Below are positions 1 through 5,323 of a stretch of 5,555 nt of DNA, one piece after another (position 1 is the stretch's first letter; every line of letters begins with the position of its first letter). Source of the DNA: Desulfobacterales bacterium (GTDB lineage: Bacteria > Desulfobacterota > Desulfobacteria > Desulfobacterales > UBA11574). The stretch lies in NCBI GenBank assembly GCA_012974475.1, contig JAAXQD010000149.1, positions 1-5,555 of the forward strand, written 5' to 3'. A model generated the notes under the pieces. The model was not told the DNA's origin. It ran no database searches and saw nothing but the letters and a program-made list of their open reading frames with translations. Position numbers and translations under genes: made by a program.

Positions 1-234
1 AAACTGTGCAATCGAACGCTGAGCAAAAAGAATTTGACCATCGAGGAACAGCTTGTCGCTGAAGATATCGCCCGACAACTTGAAGGTGGAAAGTTGCTTT
101 GCCGGGGACAAGAAGTCGAAGGTACGGCATTGGAATTCGCAGTATCTGAACAAACGGAAGCAGGAGAAAAATATTTTTATGTGCCAATTCGCGCGATAAA
201 ACCCCAAGAAGGCGGCAGCACTCGAACATACTGA
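1..234 (+). CDS. 3' end of an unrecognised protein with a C-terminal Gly-Gly tail (5' truncated)
   Basis: The frame is open from base 1 to the TGA at 232-234 and gives 77 residues. A TTG at 34 could start it, but there is no Shine-Dalgarno sequence before it and the frame continues upstream, so I read this as the end of a gene that begins outside the window. The visible part is hydrophilic and mixed alpha/beta in character. An acidic helix-like stretch (TIEEQLVAEDIARQLEGG) is followed by likely strands (KLLCRGQEVEG, KYFYVPIRAIKP). It has no membrane segment. The last residues are QEGGSTRTY, so two glycines (211-216) lie five residues before the end. I do not recognise the family. The gene points the same way as the following block but is separated from it by a 262-base gap containing a palindrome, so co-transcription is uncertain. 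Confidence 0.55.
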   Translation, partial: KLCNRTLSKKNLTIEEQLVAEDIARQLEGGKLLCRGQEVEGTALEFAVSEQTEAGEKYFYVPIRAIKPQEGGSTRTY

Positions 235-300
235 AACGGTAAGAATCGGTGCTTTGAATTTGAATTTTTGTCATTGGCAAAAATCACCTGTGTGCTGCCA

Positions 301-409
301 GAGCGCTACGCTTTAGGAGCGCTTCGCTTAAGGGAAAAGCGTTAATCAAAATTCCCCTAAAGGCCGTCAGGCCGCTCCTTAAACAAAGTGCTCCTCAAGC
401 GCAGCGCTC
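301..409. repeat. Large imperfect palindrome, 33-bp arms (probable interspersed repeat)
   Basis: Bases 301-333 and 377-409 are inverted copies that match at 28 of 33 positions and are separated by 43 bases. Inside, TTAAGGGAA (328-336) can instead pair with TTCCCCTAA (352-360), and GGCC-gtca-GGCC (362-373) forms a small inner hairpin, so a transcript could take alternative folds. The arms are built from short motifs of the type GAGCGCT and AGGAGC. The element fills most of the gap between the first partial gene and the 372-residue gene. It has no poly-T tail and so does not look like a standard intrinsic terminator. A REP/MITE-like dispersed element is the likeliest reading. That is inferred from form only, because copy number cannot be seen here. 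Confidence 0.7.
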
Positions 410-496
410 ATCAATCAAAGATCGTAAAACTAAAAACGGAACCGCTTTGAATATAGTTTGTGAATATTTGAGTTGATCGTCGAGAGGGATTGATTA

Positions 497-1615
497 ATGT
501 GGCAACTATTGAATTCTGATATGGAATTTTTAGTGGAGTCAGACTTCATATACCTGCCTCTTTTGCTTGATCCGGAAATAGAAAAAGAGATCCAAGCCTT
601 GTTGCGGCCGCAAAGACCCATGGACAATCCCGGACATCCGGTATCAAAAACAATTATTACGCATCAGAACAGACATTTCGTAAAAGCGTTTAATATACAC
701 TCTATTTTAGAAAATTACGAAGTAATCAACGCCTATGATTATAAACGCCGGCGCAAAGAATTCTTAAGAAAATATCAGCTTACACGCGCGATCGATGGTA
801 TTTTATTAGATGATACGCTTAAAACAATTCTTTTCCAGGTAATGCCTTATTTTATCAGGAAAAACAGAGGGATGTGTCGCAAAAAACTGAAAGATGAGGA
901 GATACTGGATCTAATCGTTGAAAAGATCAAAATCCCCGGAAAATATTATAAAGAGGCAAAAACATATCGTCATGTGGAACATCTAAAGACAGTCCTTACG
1001 GGGCTGGAAAATCAAAAGCCGATCATCAAGCCTCCCGGAAATGGACTGCTCTCAACCCACCAGCTACGCGACTGGTTCCATGAAGCCGTCCATGCAAAAA
1101 TTTTGGCGAAAGAGCATGATCGTCTAACAAAGGCACTACAAATACGCCTGCAATTCAGTCAAGCCAAACCGGAGCATGCTGCAACACTGCTTTATATTGC
1201 AGATACGGGCTCCATGGAGATAGATGGTTTCGGCTTTACCAGAAAAAACGGCTATAAGGGAGAATACTTTGTATATAAACGCGTCGGAGAGTTCGTCCTT
1301 AAGGATTACTACGCGCGCAGTTATTTATTTCCGGCCTGCCGGGTAGCTGTTTCAACTTATACGCCTTTCAGGCCTTTTGTCATGGAAAAGTACAAACACC
1401 CATTTTTGCTTCGCCACAAATCCGGGCAAGAAATCTGTATGCAACATTTCGCACCACCCAATGAGTTTACAGCAGAAAATGCCATCAGGATCATAGAAGA
1501 GGGCCTCACGGCTTTGCGTTATGGTTACAATGCCCGACGCCGAAACGGTTATCACAGCCTGGATCGCACATGGGTGTATATACCCACAATAGATTTTGAA
1601 GACTACCGAATTTAA
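497..1615 (+). CDS. Unrecognised 372-residue protein with a possible E2/UBC-like C-terminal region
   Basis: The ATG at 497 is preceded by GAGGGA (484-489) with a 7-base spacer, which supports this start. I do not recognise the family by name. The protein is soluble, without a signal peptide or membrane segment. Residues 1-80 are mixed, and 81-225 are rich in Lys/Arg and probably helical (YKRRRKEFLRKY, MCRKKLKDEEILDLIVEKIK). Residues 235-345 look beta-rich and then helical. In the last part, a FPACRV stretch (278-283) precedes HPF (301-303), Cys314 in GQEIC and a final helix (FTAENAIRIIEEGLTAL). This order recalls E2 enzymes (YPFxPPxV, HPN, catalytic Cys, C-terminal helix), but the His-to-Cys distance is 13 rather than about 10 and other E2 landmarks are weak. 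I treat that as a hypothesis. It lies upstream of an AAA+ and a JAMM gene on the same strand, across a repeat-filled gap. Confidence 0.85.
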   Translation: MWQLLNSDMEFLVESDFIYLPLLLDPEIEKEIQALLRPQRPMDNPGHPVSKTIITHQNRHFVKAFNIHSILENYEVINAYDYKRRRKEFLRKYQLTRAIDGILLDDTLKTILFQVMPYFIRKNRGMCRKKLKDEEILDLIVEKIKIPGKYYKEAKTYRHVEHLKTVLTGLENQKPIIKPPGNGLLSTHQLRDWFHEAVHAKILAKEHDRLTKALQIRLQFSQAKPEHAATLLYIADTGSMEIDGFGFTRKNGYKGEYFVYKRVGEFVLKDYYARSYLFPACRVAVSTYTPFRPFVMEKYKHPFLLRHKSGQEICMQHFAPPNEFTAENAIRIIEEGLTALRYGYNARRRNGYHSLDRTWVYIPTIDFEDYRI

Positions 1616-1643
1616 AGAGGGGTTAGGGGTCAGTATTCAGGGC

Positions 1644-1758
1644 TAAAGTGCCTAAAGTTATTGAGTCGCTTTGCTCCGATGTTTTTATATAATTGACAGA
1701 ATTCCTTAACTTTAGCTCACTTTAAACTTTAGTTCACTTCAAATTTTAGGCACTTTTA
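1644..1758. repeat. Three tandem 17-bp units plus one inverted copy
   Basis: Three 17-base units lie back to back at 1708-1724, 1725-1741 and 1742-1758, with the pattern AAcTTTAGntCACTTtA. A fourth copy in reverse orientation is at 1644-1659, and its reverse complement AACTTTAGGCACTTTA differs from unit 3 at one base. The whole piece is therefore an imperfect palindrome whose outer arms are 1644-1659 and 1743-1758. The spacer between them is AT-rich. The element occupies the 211-base gap between the 372-residue and 154-residue genes. Possible roles are a dispersed palindromic element, a mRNA hairpin or a cluster of protein-binding sites. The sequence alone does not decide between these. Confidence 0.7.
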
Positions 1759-1826
1759 ACGGTCTTTGGCAGAGCCAGATATCTCTGACCTGGCCCATAG
1801 GACCAGATTTTTCAGGACCAAGTAAA

Positions 1827-2291
1827 ATGAATTTGTTGCACCACATAAAACATAAGCGGGCCAAACAAAAAAGAAAACAGCCCATCAAACGGGATGTCTT
1901 TAATCAAATTTGCAGTCTTGTAAAACAGTATGACCTTAAAGAGAGTTTTCTGAGCGTTCTCGATAACGTTGAGGATGATCTGTCCGGAGAAAATTTTAAG
2001 TTTAACCGCGTCAAGCTAAAAACGCCCATGGAAAGCTCTTTATTTTCCCTGGCAACTAAAGATGAGTATGCCCTCATTATGTCGATAATAGGTAAAGTTG
2101 ATAATGCATATCTTAAGTTTGCAAATTCACCCGAGGAGATCCTTTTGTGCGGATCTTTATATCGCCTTAACCCTTCGTTAACTAATCAAAAATTGATGCG
2201 ATATCATTTTGAAACTCTGCTTTTGCATGAACGCGCCAAGGCAACCAATAATGAACCGAACAATAAAGCGACAGATGTAGCAAAACCGTAA
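1827..2291 (+). CDS. Unrecognised 154-residue basic protein
   Basis: The ATG at 1827 has AGGA (1814-1817) nine bases upstream, a modest but acceptable ribosome-binding site. I do not recognise this protein. The first 22 residues are very basic (HHIKHKRAKQKRKQ), which would suit nucleic-acid or acidic-partner binding. Residues 23-60 and 75-140 look helical. There is no signal peptide, and the hydrophobic patches are too short for membrane segments. The tail (ATNNEPNNKATDVAKP) is polar and probably disordered. Codon use and composition resemble the neighbours. It ends 114 bases before the AAA+ gene start and points the same way, so it may belong to the same functional set, but the gap could hold a separate promoter. 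Confidence 0.7.
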   Translation: MNLLHHIKHKRAKQKRKQPIKRDVFNQICSLVKQYDLKESFLSVLDNVEDDLSGENFKFNRVKLKTPMESSLFSLATKDEYALIMSIIGKVDNAYLKFANSPEEILLCGSLYRLNPSLTNQKLMRYHFETLLLHERAKATNNEPNNKATDVAKP

Positions 2292-2332
2292 GCCAAAACC
2301 AAAAAAAATATCTGTCATTTTTCTTTGTGTCT

Positions 2333-2362
2333 TTGTGGCAATAAAAAATCTTTGCCTATAAA
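2333..2362 (+). promoter_or_regulatory. Possible sigma-70-type promoter before the AAA+/JAMM pair
   Basis: TTGTGG (2333-2338) and TATAAA (2357-2362) are separated by 18 bases in an AT-rich gap ending about 43 bases before the ATG at 2406. The -10 box is good and the -35 box is partial. AT-rich DNA yields such matches by chance, so this is a weak call. Confidence 0.25.
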
Positions 2363-2392
2363 AGTACAAAATCCAAAATTAAGAAACTAATC

Positions 2393-2397
2393 GGAAG
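2393..2397 (+). promoter_or_regulatory. Ribosome-binding site GGAAG that selects the ATG at 2406
   Basis: Three in-frame starts lie close together: GTG 2397, ATG 2400 and ATG 2406. GGAAG at 2393-2397 is eight bases from the ATG at 2406 but only two from the ATG at 2400, and it overlaps the GTG. The third start is therefore the best choice. Confidence 0.5.
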
Positions 2398-2405
2398 TGA
2401 TGAAA

Positions 2406-3364
2406 ATGGATGACGGAATATCAAAACAAAAAGAACAGCGTATAGAGGAAAAAATTACGCAGTTAAGAGAAAATCAGGAAAGTGCGGCTATTCAGGAAAT
2501 TATCGATTTTGACAAAACTCCTGCTGATCTGAAAGCAGATATGGACCGCTTCGTAATCGGACAGGAACAGGGGAAAAAAATTATGTGTACGGCTATAGCT
2601 TTTCACTACCGCAGGCTGGGTCAGGCACTTAAAAAAGGAATGGCTGCCAGCAGAGGTAACATTGATATTGCCCTGCGCAATACTATAACTCCCAAGGCCA
2701 ACATTATGATCATCGGGCCCACCGGGTGCGGCAAAACGTTCACCGGCGAAACAGCGTCAAACCTGGTAGGTGTATCTTTCGTGCATGAAGATATGACCAA
2801 GTTTAGTGAAGTTCCGGCCGAGGTGTGCAAAAAGGGCTTTTACATATGGTTGACGGCTCGGAAAACACTCTTCACATCGGCAAGGAAAGAATATCCCTGT
2901 CGACCAAGCACGTGCTGTTCATTGCCGGGGGAGCTTTTGAAAATCTCGATACCATCGTTAAAAAACGAATGGCCCGCCAGGGTCTCGAAGGCAATTGGCG
3001 ACACTATTTGATGGCAGATGATCTTGTTTCCTTTGGGATGGAAAGACAACTTGTGGGGCGCTTTCCTGTAAGAGTGGTTTATGATCAACTAACGACTCAG
3101 GACTTAAAAAATATCATGATCAATAGCCAAGGCAGCGCCTTGCTGGCGTATCGCAACGATCTTTTAGCATGGGACATTGACCTTGAATTCACGGATGACG
3201 CATTAACAGAGGTAGCGAAGCATGCTGAACAAGAGGGAACCGGAGCCCGGGGACTGATCAGCATCATTCACCGGGTCTTGCTTGAAGACATGTACCGCCT
3301 GCCCGGCACCTACACCGGCAAATTCGAAGTCGATCAAAATTATGTCAAGGAAAGATTGGCATGA
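2406..3364 (+). pseudogene. ClpX/HslU-type AAA+ ATPase gene, disrupted by an internal deletion with loss of Walker B
   Basis: This was a Clp/Hsp100-type AAA+ unfoldase. The 5' part reads in one frame up to about 2812: a charged helix, then RFVIGQEQGK, Walker A GPTGCGKT (2715-2738) and EDMTKFSEV, the segment before the pore-loop region. The 3' part reads in another frame from about 2813: SGRGVQKGLL, the sensor 1 region LFIAGGAF, an arginine-finger motif VGRFPV (Arg codon 3059-3061) and sensor 2 GTGARGL (Arg codon 3248-3250). From memory of E. coli ClpX, about 50 residues carrying the GYVG pore loop and the Walker B IDEID should lie between these parts. They are absent and the frame shifts, so translation from 2406 runs out of frame to a stop at 3011. 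There is no N-terminal ClpX zinc finger, and the segment that carries the IGF loop in ClpX is short. Both halves look well preserved, so the deletion is recent or an assembly error. It overlaps the JAMM gene by ATGA. Confidence 0.85.
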
Positions 3365-4161
3365 GATTCAAAGACCTTTCAAAGCTGAAACGACCCGAGC
3401 CGCTTGAAATAACATTGGGACGCCTGCCCCGACACATATTAATGGCAGAGTATGCCAAGGAAAAGGCATTTAAAATCAGCGAACTTGTCAATATGACTTT
3501 CGAAGAAAGCTTTGAGTGGTATGGGTTCACGCTTGCGGACAAAGACCACCCTGAACTGATTATAGATATTGGATTGCCGCAAAATGATCTGAACCTTCAA
3601 GACTATACCGCCTTAGGTTCTGAAAGAATCGCTGAATTCCAGGAATCGTTGCAAAAAGAACTGATTATCAATGGATGGATTCATTCTCATGGCGCCTTGA
3701 ATTATAAGCATTTTTCACACACTGATGAACAAAATCACCTTGTTGTATTAGATTTTGTAGCCGCACGCACCAGAAAGCCGCTGTCCAAAAAAGAGGTTGC
3801 TATCCAGGATCTGGTTTTATTGGAAAAAGACCGGTTTGCGAAAAAGGATTTGGAAAAAGGTAGCGTTTGCCTGATAACGGATGGACCGATTACCGAAGCG
3901 AAAATCATGGAAACTGTCTACGGCAGTTTCTGCTACAGCATTGTCATCGGCGATGCCGGCTGGCACGAACAGGAAATCCATTGCCGGGAAAGAGGTATTC
4001 TGTCGGGCCATACAGCAGTAAGCAGCAAAGCGGCAACCATAGAGTTTGTTGACACGGGCAGGTCCTTATCTCAGGCTGATATCAGCGAGTTAAGTGACGA
4101 GGTTAAGGAAAAAATCAAGCCTCATACCGATCCGCCGCCGGAGTTGATCGAACGAATGTAG
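3361..4161 (+). CDS. JAB/MPN (JAMM) zinc metallopeptidase, 266 residues
   Basis: The protein carries a JAMM signature: a likely catalytic Glu52 in SFEWYGFTLA, then WIHSH (His108, His110), Ser119 and Asp122 in FSHTDEQN. JAMM enzymes of this fold (Rpn11, AMSH, CSN5, archaeal JAMM, bacterial Cap3-type) bind zinc through the two His and the Asp and cut isopeptide or peptide bonds, often at the C-terminal Gly of ubiquitin-like proteins. All expected residues are present, but the gap from His110 to Ser119 is eight residues instead of the usual seven. Residues 30-135 form the core domain. The C-terminal 130 residues are an extension I cannot name, ending in an acidic helix and a Pro-rich tail. It has no signal peptide, so it is cytoplasmic. 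The ATG at 3361 follows AAGGA (3347-3351) at nine bases and overlaps the ATPase stop as ATGA, so translation is probably coupled. The reading frame is intact even though its partner gene is broken. Confidence 0.88.
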   Translation: MRFKDLSKLKRPEPLEITLGRLPRHILMAEYAKEKAFKISELVNMTFEESFEWYGFTLADKDHPELIIDIGLPQNDLNLQDYTALGSERIAEFQESLQKELIINGWIHSHGALNYKHFSHTDEQNHLVVLDFVAARTRKPLSKKEVAIQDLVLLEKDRFAKKDLEKGSVCLITDGPITEAKIMETVYGSFCYSIVIGDAGWHEQEIHCRERGILSGHTAVSSKAATIEFVDTGRSLSQADISELSDEVKEKIKPHTDPPPELIERM

Positions 4162-4194
4162 ACACTCCATTGAGTGAAAACTCAATGGAGTGTC
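4161..4194. terminator. Perfect 15-bp hairpin after the JAMM gene, between convergent units
   Basis: GACACTCCATTGAGT (4161-4175), a GAAA loop (4176-4179) and its exact complement (4180-4194) form a perfect stem-loop that begins with the last base of the JAMM stop codon. No run of T follows on either strand, so it is not a textbook intrinsic terminator. It may still end transcription or protect the mRNA 3' end. It also lies downstream of the minus-strand zinc-ribbon gene, so it could serve both sides. Confidence 0.6.
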
Positions 4195-4276
4195 ATTGAT
4201 TATGCGTTATCGGTTTTAAATATGGTGGGGTGGTTTCGAATAACAATTAACGGATAACAGATAACTTTTAACAGAG

Positions 4277-4456
4277 TCAGTGCACGTCCATGTCCACATG
4301 ATGACTTACGCAATCCCAAACCCCTTTGGGATCACATTCCCGGCAGTGGTAATGCTCACCGTAAATGAGGTTGTGTTTGTAGTCAACGGCTTCATCTTTA
4401 CGCACCCTGACCCCGCAGTGCGCACAGTCAACATATTGAATATCTTCTTTTTTCAT
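4277..4456 (-). CDS. Small zinc-ribbon-like protein, 59 residues
   Basis: On the minus strand an ATG at 4456-4454 opens a frame of 59 codons that ends with TGA at 4279-4277. It has two CxxC knuckles, Cys11-AH-Cys14 and Cys38-RE-Cys41, spaced 23 residues apart, plus Cys49 and a His-rich tail (SHHVDMDVH). This is the layout of a one-domain zinc ribbon, expected to bind one zinc and to mediate protein or nucleic-acid contacts. The specific partner is unknown. An in-frame TAG lies three codons upstream, which fixes the start, but no clear Shine-Dalgarno sequence is visible. It lies 51 bases downstream of the 79-residue gene on the same strand and may share its transcript. The opposite-strand frame (4280-4498) is its shadow. 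Confidence 0.7.
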   Translation of the reverse strand: MKKEDIQYVDCAHCGVRVRKDEAVDYKHNLIYGEHYHCRECDPKGVWDCVSHHVDMDVH

Positions 4457-4507
4457 GGTTTGCTATGCAATAACTTTTTTATAGTGGCTCCAATATAAGG
4501 ACGGATA

Positions 4508-4747
4508 TTATTCCTCTTTTTCTTCGGGTTTTATGGGCTTGTGCATCGGCAGCCCATAAAGCGTATCAATCCAATATTCAAAGTTCTCAGGACCGCCTTC
4601 TGCTACCTCACGCCGGAATTTTGCACAAATCTCCAATCCTTTCTCTTTGGCGCCCGGAGGAAACCCTTTTTCATCGGACAAATAGCGTTTCTCAAGCTCA
4701 TCGATCTTTTTCATATACTCTTCGTAAGTGATTTCCTCTATGGCCAT
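4508..4747 (-). CDS. Unrecognised 79-residue acidic helical protein
   Basis: The ATG at 4747-4745 is preceded on the minus strand by GGGAG (complement of 4753-4757) with a 5-base spacer, a good ribosome-binding site. I do not recognise the family. The protein is rich in Glu and Lys. Residues 6-25 (ITYEEYMKKIDELEKRYLSD) and 34-50 look helical, a hinge around FPPGAKEKG separates them, and the tail (KPIKPEEKEE) is charged and probably disordered. It has no Cys pairs beyond a single Cys41, no signal peptide and no membrane segment. The upstream gap holds the 4831-4910 palindrome, so it is probably transcribed separately from the tandem-repeat gene and together with the zinc-ribbon gene. Confidence 0.7.
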   Translation of the reverse strand: MAIEEITYEEYMKKIDELEKRYLSDEKGFPPGAKEKGLEICAKFRREVAEGGPENFEYWIDTLYGLPMHKPIKPEEKEE

Positions 4748-4830
4748 ATGTGCTCCCTAATCTCGGTTTTCATGATACCGTTAAGATTCAATACTGTGTT
4801 ATTAAAAAGGTCTTTCTACATACTGAAACG

Positions 4831-4910
4831 GTTGGCCGGTTAGCCCGTTTGCCGGTTGGCCTGTTAATCAATGAAAACCGGCGAACCGGACAACGGGCAA
4901 ACAGGCCAAC
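4831..4910. repeat. Imperfect palindrome with 35-bp arms and a 10-base loop
   Basis: Bases 4831-4865 and 4876-4910 are inverted copies that match at 29 of 35 positions, with the 10-base loop AATCAATGAA. The arms are themselves made of short repeats such as GTTGGCC, GCCCGTT and CCGGTT and are more GC-rich than the surroundings. The element starts two bases after the stop of the tandem-repeat gene (minus strand), where a terminator or 3'-end stabiliser would sit, but no T-run follows. It looks like a dispersed REP-type palindrome that inserted at, or was recruited to, the 3' end of a gene. Confidence 0.7.
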
Positions 4911-4912
4911 CC

Positions 4913-5323
4913 TTATAATAATCCGTTTTCAACTTCCCGTACAGCTTTATTGGTATTTTGAACCACTTCTTTAAGAGCATCCGATTGATAGGTCTCGATA
5001 CCAACCGATCCCATATCATTGACTTTATCAAAAGCACGCTCTTTCTCAACATAGGTTGCCAGTGCTTTTGCAGCCTCAAACAGTTGTACGCATCCTTCCT
5101 TCTGTATCTTATTGTCACTGTCCGCAGATGGTCCTTCCAATCCATTTTCAACTTGGCTGATCGCCTTTCTGGTATTTACAATTAAATCATAAAAGGTGTC
5201 CGATAGATGATAGTCCATACCACTGCAACCCCCGGCAGCGGCTTTGTCAAAAACATACTCTTTATCAATGTAGGTTACCAGTGATTTTGCAGCCTCAAGC
5301 AGTTTTAAAAAATCATCATGCAT
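4913..5323 (-). CDS. Unrecognised 136-residue protein made of two tandem 58-residue repeats
   Basis: The protein is an internal duplication. Residues 5-62 and 78-135 align without gaps at 26 of 58 identical positions, with a period of 73 codons (219 bases). Shared landmarks are EAAK, TY, KE, FDK, SD, NT, KA and VENGL. Each unit looks like two helices joined by a Gly-containing loop, and a polar linker (GPSADSDNKIQKE) joins the units. DNA similarity is also visible, for example around 5052-5080 and 5271-5299, which suggests a fairly recent duplication. The family is unknown to me. It has no signal peptide or membrane segment. The frame is open further upstream (to an ATG at 5398), but AAGGAG sits nine bases before the ATG at 5323 and the upstream stretch is coding for the TPR gene, so I chose 5323. 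It overlaps the TPR gene by eight bases, which points to coupled expression. Confidence 0.75.
   Translation of the reverse strand: MHDDFLKLLEAAKSLVTYIDKEYVFDKAAAGGCSGMDYHLSDTFYDLIVNTRKAISQVENGLEGPSADSDNKIQKEGCVQLFEAAKALATYVEKERAFDKVNDMGSVGIETYQSDALKEVVQNTNKAVREVENGLL

Noticed and set aside
266..284. TTTTTG...CAAAAA inverted repeat after the first gene as a terminator
   Set aside because: The stem is only six mostly A-T pairs and is too weak to call.
1708..1758. CRISPR-like array
   Set aside because: The 17-base units are directly adjacent with no spacers and there are no cas genes.
2825..3364. A separate 179-residue gene starting at GTG 2825
   Set aside because: It starts in mid-domain of an AAA+ fold with no usable ribosome-binding site. 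Its reading frame extends upstream as SGRGVQ, so it is the 3' part of the broken ATPase gene.
4240..4275. AT-rich GATAAC repeats as an origin or attachment site
   Set aside because: Only two short copies are seen, with no integrase, DnaA-box cluster or flanking duplication.
4315..4330. Small hairpin CCCAAA-cccc-TTTGGG as a terminator
   Set aside because: It lies inside the zinc-ribbon coding sequence, has only a 6-bp stem and has no T-run.
4280..4498. Plus-strand 72-residue frame
   Set aside because: It is antisense to the zinc-ribbon gene, whose CxxC pairs make the minus strand the better coding choice.
4541..4974. Two overlapping plus-strand frames (4541-4843 and 4750-4974)
   Set aside because: They run antisense to the 79-residue gene and through the palindrome, have no good ribosome-binding sites, and their low-complexity sequence comes from the repeat.
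4864..5151. Minus-strand 95-residue frame
   Set aside because: It is an out-of-frame shadow of the tandem-repeat gene and runs into the palindrome.
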